Assembly: GCA_004525055.1 (NCBI GenBank)
Contig: SPDF01000143.1
Coordinates: 1-5,348, forward strand
From: Gemmatimonadales bacterium
Lineage (GTDB): Bacteria; Gemmatimonadota; Gemmatimonadetes; Gemmatimonadales; GWC2-71-9
Reading direction: 5' to 3'
DNA: 5,348 bases
The translations under genes were made by a program, and so were the position numbers. Position 1 is the stretch's first letter. Every line of letters begins with the position of its first letter. The notes under the pieces were generated by a model, which was not told where the DNA came from, made no database searches, and was given only the letters and a program-made list of their open reading frames with translations. Below, piece after piece: positions 1-5,348 of this stretch.

Positions 1-80
1 ACCACTTCGTGTCCGCCGCGGCGGAGGGCGTCGAGCGAGGGCACCGCAAATTCCGGCGTCCCGAAGAAGATGATGCGCAT
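1..80 (-). CDS. fmt: Methionyl-tRNA formyltransferase, N-terminal fragment (cut by window edge)
   Basis: Only the first 26 codons are in the window; the rest lies beyond position 1. The visible peptide starts MRIIFFGTPEFAVPSL, the typical opening beta strand and glycine loop of Fmt (family pattern: hydrophobic strand, then FxGTPxFA). The enzyme formylates Met-tRNAfMet in the cytoplasm, using 10-formyltetrahydrofolate, for translation initiation. The ATG shares its A with the def stop codon (TGATG, one-base overlap) and no Shine-Dalgarno sequence is visible just upstream, so translation is probably coupled to def. The def-fmt pair is one of the commonest bacterial gene pairs, since one enzyme adds the formyl group that the other removes. 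The catalytic residues lie outside the window, so whether the gene is intact is unknown. Confidence 0.92.
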   Translation of the reverse strand, partial: MRIIFFGTPEFAVPSLDALRRGGHEV

Positions 81-616
81 CAGGGGGTTCGGCCGGAGGG
101 CCGCGCCACCTCCCGCAGGAGGCCGCCGCCCTCCTTGTGTTCGCGACGGTACTTCGCGACCAGCAATCGCCGCTTCATCGGGCTCAACCGGTCCAGGAAG
201 AGGATCCCGTCGAGGTGGTCGATCTCGTGCTGGATGACGCGGGCCAGGAGCCCATCCGCCTCGAGCCGGTACGGCGCGCCGTCCTTGCCGGTGGCCTCGA
301 GCACAATACGCTCAGGGCGCGTCACCTCGCCGTAGACGTCGGGAATCGAGAGACAACCTTCTTCCTCCCGGTCCTTTCCGGACGCCTCGCTGATGATGGG
401 GTTGATCATCACGATGCGGGAGCCCTCCGCGTCCACCACAGCGATACGGACGGCCTGCCCGACCTGGTTCGCCGCCAGTCCGACTCCCTCGGCGGCCTCC
501 ATCGTCTCGAACATGTCGTCAACCAGCCGACGCACCTCGGCCGTCACCTCGGCCACGGGGGCCGAGGGTTCCCGGAGTACCGGGGAGCCGAGGAGATGAA
601 TGGGCAGCAGCGACAT
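80..616 (-). CDS. def: Peptide deformylase
   Basis: A 178-residue cytoplasmic metalloenzyme that removes the formyl group from the N-terminal methionine of new proteins. All three family motifs are present: GVGLAANQ at residues 44-51, EGCLS at 86-90 with metal ligand Cys88, and QHEIDH at 129-134 with ligands His130 and His134 and catalytic Glu131. The N-terminus (SLLPIHLLGSPVLREPSAPV) matches the usual opening of the family, which supports the ATG at 616. Length is normal. The C-terminal tail after the HExxH helix is basic (MKRRLLVAKYRREHK) and ends in about 15 residues with no recognisable motif. The start overlaps the yajC stop (TGATG) and the stop overlaps the fmt start in the same way. 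There is only a weak ribosome binding site, so coupling to yajC translation is likely. Confidence 0.97.
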   Translation of the reverse strand: MSLLPIHLLGSPVLREPSAPVAEVTAEVRRLVDDMFETMEAAEGVGLAANQVGQAVRIAVVDAEGSRIVMINPIISEASGKDREEEGCLSIPDVYGEVTRPERIVLEATGKDGAPYRLEADGLLARVIQHEIDHLDGILFLDRLSPMKRRLLVAKYRREHKEGGGLLREVARPSGRTP

Positions 617-936
617 CAGCTCGGCGTGTTGGGCGCAGCGGTGTCGCCGACCTGGACGATGCGGGCACGGTGCACCATCACGGTGCTGCCGCCGGTTTCG
701 ACAGTCACTTCGTCGTCCTTGATGTTCTTCACCTTGCCCATCAGGCCGCCGGAGGTGATGACGTCGTCACCCTTCTTGAGGGCGGCGAGCATGGCGGCGT
801 GCTTCTTCCGCGCCTGCGACTGGGGCCGCAGGATGAGGAAGTAGAATACCGCGCCGATCAGGCCGATCTGGAGGAGGAGGACCGACATTCCGCCGCCGGA
901 GCCGGCTGCGGGAGCCATCAGGTAAAGAGCATGCAT
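616..936 (-). CDS. yajC: Preprotein translocase accessory subunit YajC
   Basis: A 106-residue single-span inner-membrane protein, in other bacteria associated with SecDF and the SecYEG channel. Residues about 17-36 form the hydrophobic span, followed by the family hallmark RPQ at 37-39 and a basic stretch (QARKKHAAM). The soluble YajC fold follows, with the typical KKGDDVITSGGLMGKV at 55-69. A short glycine/alanine-rich segment precedes the span. I chose the ATG at 936 because it overlaps the tgt stop codon (TAATG) and has a GAGAGG ribosome binding site nine bases upstream (946-951). A longer frame starting at 972 would add 12 charged residues and run 37 bases into tgt, which is less likely. 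yajC is usually followed by secD and secF; here def and fmt follow directly. Confidence 0.95.
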   Translation of the reverse strand: MHALYLMAPAAGSGGGMSVLLLQIGLIGAVFYFLILRPQSQARKKHAAMLAALKKGDDVITSGGLMGKVKNIKDDEVTVETGGSTVMVHRARIVQVGDTAAPNTPS

Positions 937-2087
937 TACGATTCGCCTCTCAAATGGTAGCGGCGGAGCCACTCGCGGCTCCAGCCATCGAAGGTGCCGG
1001 CCAGGATGTGGGTGCGGGCCAACTCACCCAACCGGACAAGGAACCGAACATTGTGGATCGATACCAGCCGGAGGCCCAGAATCTCCTCCGTCACGAACAG
1101 GTGCCGCAGGTACCCGCGGCTGAACGTCGCGCAGGTCTCGCAGTCGCACTCGGGGTCCAGCGGCTCCTTCGACAGCCGGTGAATCGCCGAGCGGACATTC
1201 ACCTTGCCGGTCGAGATCCACGCCGAGCCGTGCCGGCCGTTCCGCGTCGGCGCCACGCAGTCGAACAGGTCCACCCCGCGCGCGACCCCTTCCAGCAAAT
1301 CCTGCGGAAATCCCACGCCCATAAGATAACGCGGGGTGCCCGTTGGCAGGACGGGGGCCAATCCCTCGAGCACCGCATGCATCACCGGCTTCGGTTCGCC
1401 GACGGAGAGCCCGCCAATGGCGATACCGGTCCACGGTCCGCGCTCGAGGATCCCCTCGATGGAGGCGCGGCGCAGGTCGGCATGCGTCCCACCTTGGACG
1501 ATGGGCCAAAGGGCCTGGGGCGGGGAAGCGGGGAAGCGGGGAGGGTCGTCGGATTGGAGCTCGGCGTGCCTGGTCTTGCAGCGGTCCAGCCAGCGGAGGG
1601 AGCGTTCCATTCCCTCTTTCGCGAGGGTGTGGTCCGCGCCGCCCGGCACCACATGGTCGAACTGCATCGCGATATCGGCGCCGAGGGCCCACTGGATGTC
1701 CACCGACTTCTCGGGGGTGATCGTCCGATGGCTTCCGTCCACGTGGCTCTGGAAGGCGACCCCCTCCTCCGCGATGGTGCGGAGGCCCTCCAGCGAGAAG
1801 ACCTGGAACCCGCCGCTATCGGTCAACATCGGCCGGTTCCAGTGGGAAAACGCATGGAGCCCGCCGAGCGCACGCACGACATCCTCGCCGGGGCGGAGAT
1901 GCAGGTGATAGGTGTTACCCAGCATCACCTGCGCGCCGGTCCGCTCCACTTCCACTGGATGGAGGCCACGGACGGTGCCGTAGGTGCCCACCGGCATGAA
2001 CGCCGGTGTCGCCACGTCACCGTGCGGGGTGTGGAGAGTCCCCGCGCGGGCCTCGCCATCGGTGCCGTGCAGTGTGAATGAGAACAT
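936..2087 (-). CDS. tgt: Queuine/preQ1 tRNA-guanine transglycosylase
   Basis: A 383-residue enzyme that swaps guanine 34 of tRNAs with GUN anticodons for the queuosine precursor preQ1. Key residues are visible and keep constant spacing to the E. coli enzyme: Asp90 in DSGGFQVFS (90-98), Asp144 in MQFDHV, the nucleophile Asp276 in FDCVAPTRNGRHG, and the zinc site Cys314, Cys316, Cys319 with His345. From the zinc site back to Asp276 the offset to E. coli numbering is +12, against +1 before residue 145. This reveals an insertion of about 11 residues near 179-191 (SDDPPRFPASPPQ), encoded by an 8-base tandem repeat. The ATG at 2087 is chosen because MFSFTLHGTDGEARAG aligns with the usual N-terminus. 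An in-frame ATG at 2102 (five more residues) lies inside the palindromic repeat, and an in-frame GTG at 2180 would translate the repeat itself; both are less likely. The binding site is weak (AGAAG). Confidence 0.96.
   Translation of the reverse strand: MFSFTLHGTDGEARAGTLHTPHGDVATPAFMPVGTYGTVRGLHPVEVERTGAQVMLGNTYHLHLRPGEDVVRALGGLHAFSHWNRPMLTDSGGFQVFSLEGLRTIAEEGVAFQSHVDGSHRTITPEKSVDIQWALGADIAMQFDHVVPGGADHTLAKEGMERSLRWLDRCKTRHAELQSDDPPRFPASPPQALWPIVQGGTHADLRRASIEGILERGPWTGIAIGGLSVGEPKPVMHAVLEGLAPVLPTGTPRYLMGVGFPQDLLEGVARGVDLFDCVAPTRNGRHGSAWISTGKVNVRSAIHRLSKEPLDPECDCETCATFSRGYLRHLFVTEEILGLRLVSIHNVRFLVRLGELARTHILAGTFDGWSREWLRRYHLRGES
946..951 (-). promoter_or_regulatory. Ribosome binding site that fixes the yajC start
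   Basis: GAGAGG on the coding strand, nine bases before the ATG at 936 and inside the last codons of tgt. It favours the 106-residue YajC over the longer frame that begins at 972. Confidence 0.65.
1520..1542. repeat. 8-base tandem repeat inside tgt, 2.9 copies
   Basis: The unit GCGGGGAA occurs at 1520-1527 and 1528-1535, and its first seven bases again at 1536-1542. On the coding strand it encodes the proline-rich part of the Tgt insertion, around residues 182-190. The unit length is not a multiple of three, so gain or loss of one copy would shift the tgt reading frame. Confidence 0.85.
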
Positions 2088-2096
2088 GCCAGCTTC

Positions 2097-2179
2097 TGTC
2101 ATTGCGAGGCCACGCAGTGGCCGAAGCAATCTGGTCCGAGATTGCTTCGTCGGCCCTGGGGGGCCTCCTCGCAATGACA
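2097..2179. repeat. 83-base palindromic repeat able to form a cloverleaf, between queA and tgt
   Basis: The outer arms 2097-2109 and 2167-2179 are a perfect 13-base inverted repeat (TGTCATTGCGAGG). Inside are three further hairpins: 2110-2113 with 2117-2120 (CCAC/GTGG, 3-base loop), 2122-2132 with 2139-2149 (CGAAGCAATCT, perfect 11 bases, 6-base loop), and 2152-2156 with 2161-2165 (GGCCC/GGGCC, 4-base loop). Almost every base is paired. From memory, the arms GTCATTGCGAGG and GAAGCAATCT resemble a dispersed palindromic repeat seen in many bacterial genomes, often wrongly translated as short proteins. The element starts six bases after the queA stop and fills most of the 97-base gap before tgt. 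There is no transposase, no clear target duplication, and no T-run that would make it a classical terminator on either strand. A role in mRNA processing or stability between queA and tgt is possible but unproven. Confidence 0.88.
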
Positions 2180-2184
2180 CAACA

Positions 2185-3225
2185 TTAGAGAATGCACATC
2201 GCGTCCCCGTAGGAATAGAACCGGTACCGTGCCTCCACCGCGTGGCGGTACGCCGCCATCATGGTGTCATACCCGGCAAAGGCTGCCACGAGCATCAGCA
2301 GGGTCGAACGCGGGAGGTGAAAGTTCGTCACGAGGTGATTGACGACCTTGAAGTCGTACCCCGGAGAAATAAGCAGGCGGGTCTCCGCCGCACCCTCGGC
2401 CACCGTTCCGTCGTCCTGCGCCGCACTCTCCAGTGCGCGCACCACGGTGGTCCCGACCGCCCAGACGGCGGCCCCGCGCGACCGTGCATCGCGCACCGCC
2501 GCAGCCACGTCCGCCGGAATGTCGTACCGTTCCGGGTGCATCGGGTGTGCCGCGATGTCCTCCTCCTCCACTGGCCTGAAGGTACCGGGCCCGACCTCGA
2601 GATCCAGCGACACGATCCGGACGCCGCGTCCCCGCAGACTACCCAGCATTGCCTCGGTGAAATGCAGCCCCGCGGTCGGCGCCGCCACGCTTCCTTCACG
2701 GTCGGCGTACACCGTCTGGTATCGGACCTCGTCCTGCGCATCGGGATCGCGGTCGATGTAGGGAGGCAGCGGCAAACGGCCGTACCGCGCGATCGCCTGG
2801 TCGGCCGGCATCCCCACGAACCGGACGCGCCGCTCCCCGTCTGGGAGCACCTCCAGCGTCTCTATTTCTGCCCCCGCCCCCAGAGTGATGCGCTTGCCCT
2901 CGCGCAGGGCGCTTCCCGGCTTCCCGATGGCGAGCCAGCTCCCGTCGGTGGAAGGGTGAATCAGGAGCACTTCCGCGGGCGCCCCTGACGGCCGCGTGCC
3001 GAGCAGGCGGGCGTGACGGACGCGGGTAGAGTTGAGGACGAGCAGGTCGCCGGGGGGAATAAGATCGGGCAAGGCTGCAAACCCGAGATCCTGCAGGCCA
3101 CGAGAAGGGCGGCGGACGACGAGCAACCGGCTATCGCCCCGCTCTGTGCCGGGCGTTTGGGCGATCAGTTCCGGGGGGAGATGGTACGCGAAGTCGGCGG
3201 TGCGGAGGAGACGATCAGCCGTCAA
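2185..3225 (-). CDS. queA: S-adenosylmethionine:tRNA ribosyltransferase-isomerase QueA
   Basis: A 346-residue cytoplasmic enzyme that transfers and isomerises the ribosyl part of S-adenosylmethionine onto preQ1 at tRNA position 34, giving epoxyqueuosine. It acts directly after Tgt in the pathway. Family landmarks are LPPELIAQTP near the N-terminus, LLVLNSTRVRHARL (61-74), LPLPPYIDR (151-159), YQTVYA (169-174), the signature SVAAPTAGLHFT (179-190), EVGPGTFRPV (about 210-219), VGTTVVRALES (257-267), TNFHLPRSTLLMLVAAFAG (300-318), and the C-terminal FYSYGDAM. No ATG lies near the expected N-terminus. The best start is the TTG at 3225, which overlaps the ruvB 3' end by 11 bases and has GGACAGG about nine bases upstream. 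A GTG at 3258 is a weaker alternative. Longer frames read into ruvB and lack family sequence. Length is normal for the family. Confidence 0.95.
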   Translation of the reverse strand: MTADRLLRTADFAYHLPPELIAQTPGTERGDSRLLVVRRPSRGLQDLGFAALPDLIPPGDLLVLNSTRVRHARLLGTRPSGAPAEVLLIHPSTDGSWLAIGKPGSALREGKRITLGAGAEIETLEVLPDGERRVRFVGMPADQAIARYGRLPLPPYIDRDPDAQDEVRYQTVYADREGSVAAPTAGLHFTEAMLGSLRGRGVRIVSLDLEVGPGTFRPVEEEDIAAHPMHPERYDIPADVAAAVRDARSRGAAVWAVGTTVVRALESAAQDDGTVAEGAAETRLLISPGYDFKVVNHLVTNFHLPRSTLLMLVAAFAGYDTMMAAYRHAVEARYRFYSYGDAMCIL

Positions 3226-4243
3226 AGATCGTGGCCTGTCCGGACGGCGGCGTGATACCGAAGCGGCGATAGGCGTTGGCGGTGGCGCAGCGGCCGCGGG
3301 GCGTGCGCTCCAGGAACCCCTGCTGGATGAGGTACGGTTCATACACCTCTTCGAGCGTGCCGCTGTCCTCGCCGACGGCGACGGCCAGGGTATTGAGGCC
3401 CACTGGCCCGCCGGAAAACTTCTCGATCAGCGTGGTGAGAATTCGCGCGTCCATGTCGTCGAGCCCGAACTCGTCGACGTTGAGCCGCGAAAGCGCCTCC
3501 CGCGCCACCGGGCCGGTGATCTTCCCCTCGGCGCGGACCTGCGCGAAGTCGCGCACCCGGCGCAGCAACCGGTTGGCCACGCGGGGCGTCCCCCGGCTCC
3601 GCTTCGCGATCTCGAGCCCGCCCTCGACATCGGTCGGCACCTGCAGCAGCGCCGCCGACCGGGTCACGATCAGCTCGAGGTCCTCCGCCGGATAGAAATT
3701 CAGCCGCTCCACCATCCCGAACCGCGCCCGCATCGGCGGTGTCAGGAGCCCGAATCGCGTGGTGGCGCCCACCAGCGTAAACCGCTCCAGGGTCATGGGG
3801 ATGGTCTGGGCGTTCGGGCCGTCGGCAATGCGGACATCGACCCGGAAATCCTCCATGGCGGAGTAGAGGAATTCCTCGAGGGCCGGGCGCATCCGGTGGA
3901 TTTCGTCGATGAAGAGAATGTCCCCGGGACCCAGTGTCGTGAGGAGCCCCACGAGGTCGCCGGCCTTTTCGAGCACCGGCCCCGATGAGGTGCGCAGCTG
4001 CACGCCCATCTCCCGCGCCATCAGCATGGCGAGCGTGGTCTTCCCCAACCCGGGCGGGCCGAAGAAGAGCGTGTGGTCGAGCGCCTCGCCCCGACCACGC
4101 GCCGCGTCCATGGCGATCTGCAGCGACGCCTTGACCTGCTCCTGCCCGACGAATTCGTCGAGCCGGGAGGGCCGGAGGGCGGCATCCGCGCCGGTCTCCT
4201 CTGGGAGGGCGTCGGGTGTGGTGATTTCGAGGCGCTGGGCCAT
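3215..4243 (-). CDS. ruvB: Holliday junction branch-migration ATPase RuvB
   Basis: A 342-residue AAA+ motor that, as hexameric rings held by RuvA, drives branch migration of Holliday junctions. Visible elements in order: the RuvB N-terminal region with LRPSRLDEFVGQEQVK (23-38), Walker A GPPGLGKT (62-69), Walker B ILFIDE (109-114), sensor 1 LVGATT (157-162), the arginine-finger region PMRARFG (170-176), and sensor 2 around GTPRVANRLLRRVRDFA. The C-terminal winged-helix domain includes GPVGLNTLAVAVGEDSGTLEEVYEPYLIQQGF and RTPRGR. Length and motifs are typical and no key residue is missing. The ATG at 4243 lies 17 bases after the stop of the zinc-ribbon gene. The spacer (CCTTCCGACCCATAATC on the coding strand) has no purine-rich binding site, so ruvB may depend on coupling to the upstream small gene or on leaderless-type recognition. 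Confidence 0.98.
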   Translation of the reverse strand: MAQRLEITTPDALPEETGADAALRPSRLDEFVGQEQVKASLQIAMDAARGRGEALDHTLFFGPPGLGKTTLAMLMAREMGVQLRTSSGPVLEKAGDLVGLLTTLGPGDILFIDEIHRMRPALEEFLYSAMEDFRVDVRIADGPNAQTIPMTLERFTLVGATTRFGLLTPPMRARFGMVERLNFYPAEDLELIVTRSAALLQVPTDVEGGLEIAKRSRGTPRVANRLLRRVRDFAQVRAEGKITGPVAREALSRLNVDEFGLDDMDARILTTLIEKFSGGPVGLNTLAVAVGEDSGTLEEVYEPYLIQQGFLERTPRGRCATANAYRRFGITPPSGQATIFDG

Positions 4244-4260
4244 GATTATGGGTCGGAAGG

Positions 4261-4434
4261 CTAGCTGGCCCGCGCCAGCCAGCGGACCGTCGTTTCACCC
4301 GGCACCAGGCGGTGCTTCGCGTGGCAGGAGACGCAGCGGTCGGTGGCTTCGTCCTTGGTCATGGGGACGAGTTTGCGGTTGGTGGAGCCGCAGCGGGTGC
4401 ACTCCCACTCCGCGGTACGGGCAGCGACGGTCAT
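4261..4434 (-). CDS. Small four-cysteine zinc-ribbon protein between ruvA and ruvB, function unknown
   Basis: A 57-residue frame I do not recognise as a named family. It starts MTVAARTAEWECTRCGSTNR and has two CxxC knuckles, Cys12/Cys15 and Cys34/Cys37, 18 residues apart, which is typical of a zinc ribbon. The remainder is basic with a hydrophobic end (TVRWLARAS). Evidence that it is a real gene: its ATG overlaps the ruvA stop as ATGA; a strong Shine-Dalgarno sequence (AAGGGAGGAAG, 4441-4451) sits nine bases upstream; it fills the space between ruvA and ruvB; and it stops 17 bases before ruvB. The ribbon could bind nucleic acid or protein, and the location suggests a link to RuvAB or merely a shared transcript. 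No signal peptide or membrane segment is present, so it is probably cytoplasmic. The function is not known from sequence. Confidence 0.83.
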   Translation of the reverse strand: MTVAARTAEWECTRCGSTNRKLVPMTKDEATDRCVSCHAKHRLVPGETTVRWLARAS

Positions 4435-5036
4435 GTGGTACTTCCTCCCTTGCCGGCGGTCAGGCGCTGCAGCGCCCGCCGCACGATGAGTGACGTGTCT
4501 TCTGAGGCGCCATCGATGAGGACGGCGCGGACCGCATCTTCGGCCGCCACCGCCGAATAGCCCAGCCCCGTGAGGGCGCTGACGGAGGCCTGGTCGGGGC
4601 GGGCCGCGGCCGGCTCGGACGCGGTCGGTAGATCCTTGAAGCGATCTCGCAGCTCGAGCACCAACCGTTCCGCCTTCTTCTTGCCAATACCGGAGACACT
4701 GCCCAGCGCGGCGAGGTCGTTGCCCAGGATGGCGCGCACCGCGCGGTCGGGGCCGAGCGTCGACAGCAGTGCCAAGGCCAGCCGCGGACCGAACCCGCTC
4801 GCGGTGAGCAGCCGCCGGAAGACCAGCCGCTCGTGTGCGGTGTCAAATCCGACGAGGAGCCAGTGATCCTCGCGCACCACCAGTTCGGTGTAGAGGTGCA
4901 CCGATCCGCCGGGGGCGGGTAGCCGTCCGAGCACACCGAGCGGCACCAGCACCTCGTAGGAGACTCCACCCGCGGTCTCGATGGTGACCACATCGAGCTC
5001 GACGCCGTCCAGCTTGCCCCGGATCCCGCCGATCAT
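4431..5036 (-). CDS. ruvA: Holliday junction DNA-binding subunit RuvA
   Basis: A 201-residue protein that binds four-way junctions as a tetramer and loads RuvB rings. Domain I (about 1-64) is the OB fold opening with MIGGIRGKL and containing the acidic pin Glu56-Asp57 in VVREDHWLLVGF. Domain II carries two helix-hairpin-helix motifs, LLTASGFGPRLALALL (77-92 region) and VSGIGKKKAERLVLELRDR (114-132). After a proline/alanine-rich linker (about 137-150), domain III (SALTGLGYSAVAAEDAVRAV, about 153-172 onward) is the RuvB-contacting part. Length is normal. The second hairpin has Lys121 where I recall threonine as more usual (GIGKKT), a conservative-looking change at a DNA backbone contact site. 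The start ATG overlaps the ruvC stop by four bases (ATGA), with CAGGT about five bases upstream as a modest binding site. Confidence 0.97.
   Translation of the reverse strand: MIGGIRGKLDGVELDVVTIETAGGVSYEVLVPLGVLGRLPAPGGSVHLYTELVVREDHWLLVGFDTAHERLVFRRLLTASGFGPRLALALLSTLGPDRAVRAILGNDLAALGSVSGIGKKKAERLVLELRDRFKDLPTASEPAAARPDQASVSALTGLGYSAVAAEDAVRAVLIDGASEDTSLIVRRALQRLTAGKGGSTT
4441..4451 (-). promoter_or_regulatory. Strong ribosome binding site for the small zinc-ribbon gene
   Basis: The coding strand reads AAGGGAGGAAG, with GGGAGG ending nine bases before the ATG at 4434. It lies inside the last codons of ruvA and is the best Shine-Dalgarno sequence I saw in the window, which supports real translation of the 57-residue frame. 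Confidence 0.75.
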
Positions 5037-5348
5037 GCGACCTGCCCGCGGCGCGCGCGCGCCATGGCGCCTCCCGCCAGGATGTGATGCGCCAGTGCGA
5101 CCGCCACCCCATCCGCTGCATCGGCGGGGCTTGGCGGTGCAGCGAGCCGGAGGAGCTGCGCCACCATGTAACCGACCTGCGGTTTCGCGGCGCCACCGCG
5201 TCCCACCACCGCCTTCTTGACCAGGGCCGGGGAGTACTCCCCGATCACCAGCCCGGCCTCCTCAGCCGTCAGCAGGATCACGCCGCGTGCGTGCGAGAGG
5301 ACCACCGTGGTCCGAATGTTCTTGCCATAGAACACATCCTCGACGGCG
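5033..5348 (-). CDS. ruvC: Crossover junction endodeoxyribonuclease RuvC, C-terminal part (cut by window edge)
   Basis: RuvC resolves Holliday junctions as a dimer, working with RuvAB. The window holds the last 104 codons; the start, with the first catalytic aspartate (Asp7 in E. coli), lies beyond position 5348. The frame enters as AVEDVFYGKNIRTTVVLSHARG, in which the Glu (5339-5341) corresponds to catalytic Glu66 of E. coli. Further on are SPALVKKAVVGRGGAAKPQVGY split over the substrate-binding helices, and PADAADGVAVALAHH with the two C-terminal catalytic aspartates (Asp138 and Asp141 equivalents). The GTG at 5335 is an internal valine, not the start. The stop overlaps the ruvA start (ATGA). 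The short tail after the last helix (GGAMARARRGQVA) is basic, as is common in the family. All residues visible look functional. Confidence 0.96.
   Translation of the reverse strand, partial: AVEDVFYGKNIRTTVVLSHARGVILLTAEEAGLVIGEYSPALVKKAVVGRGGAAKPQVGYMVAQLLRLAAPPSPADAADGVAVALAHHILAGGAMARARRGQVA

Noticed and set aside
616..972. Longer YajC starting at 972
   Set aside because: It adds a charged 12-residue leader unlike the family and overlaps tgt by 37 bases. The ATG at 936 has a binding site and a TAATG junction.
954..2081. Long open frame on the plus strand (375 codons) opposite tgt
   Set aside because: It is the antisense shadow of tgt in GC-rich DNA. Its peptide is arginine/proline/histidine-rich with no family motif, while the minus strand encodes a complete Tgt with all catalytic and zinc residues.
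2097..2179. Palindrome as a rho-independent terminator between queA and tgt
   Set aside because: No run of T follows the hairpins on the minus strand (AGAAGCTGGC follows) or on the plus strand (ACATTAGAG follows). The downstream genes have no evident promoter and remain closely packed.
2097..2179. tRNA-like gene suggested by the cloverleaf shape
   Set aside because: Stem lengths (13, 4, 11 and 5 pairs) do not match tRNA arms, and the conserved T-loop and D-loop bases and a 3' acceptor are absent.
1984..2988. Long plus-strand open frame (334 codons) across the repeat and opposite queA
   Set aside because: Low-complexity basic translation with no recognisable domain; it runs antisense to queA and through the palindromic repeat.
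3032..3988. Plus-strand open frame (318 codons) opposite ruvB
   Set aside because: Shadow of ruvB; no domain, no coherent ribosome binding site, and composition is that of reverse-strand GC-rich coding DNA.
1..5348. A new defence, mobile or biosynthetic system
   Set aside because: All large genes are recognisable housekeeping genes (ruvC, ruvA, ruvB, queA, tgt, yajC, def, fmt) in a coupled operon; only the 57-residue zinc-ribbon gene is unassigned.

Overview
This GC-rich window is a densely packed bacterial housekeeping operon, transcribed entirely on the minus strand (right to left in these coordinates). In transcription order it holds ruvC (3' part only), ruvA, a small unnamed zinc-ribbon gene, ruvB, queA, a palindromic repeat, tgt, yajC, def, and the first codons of fmt. 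No RNA genes, CRISPR array, insertion-sequence transposase or phage genes were seen, and no stretch longer than about 100 bases lacks a gene.

The right half (about 4250-5348) encodes the RuvABC Holliday-junction machinery, with a 57-residue four-cysteine protein between ruvA and ruvB. The middle (about 940-3225) encodes the last two dedicated steps seen here of queuosine tRNA modification: QueA (epoxyqueuosine-forming S-adenosylmethionine:tRNA ribosyltransferase-isomerase) and Tgt (tRNA-guanine transglycosylase). The left end holds yajC (Sec translocon accessory), def (peptide deformylase) and fmt (Met-tRNA formyltransferase), which respectively assist protein export, remove the N-formyl group and add it.

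Most junctions are start/stop overlaps: ATGA at ruvC/ruvA and at ruvA/zinc ribbon, an 11-base overlap at ruvB/queA, and TAATG or TGATG at tgt/yajC, yajC/def and def/fmt. This points to one transcript with translational coupling. The one real gap, 97 bases between queA and tgt, is almost filled by an 83-base palindrome that can be drawn as a four-stem cloverleaf. It looks like a dispersed repeat.

The ruvCAB-queA-tgt-yajC order is common across bacteria. Continuation into def-fmt, with the high GC content, is compatible with Gemmatimonadota or a similar GC-rich phylum, but this placement is a weak inference. I see no evidence of a new multi-gene system. The items most worth a second look are the small zinc-ribbon gene, the cloverleaf repeat, and an 8-base tandem repeat inside tgt.
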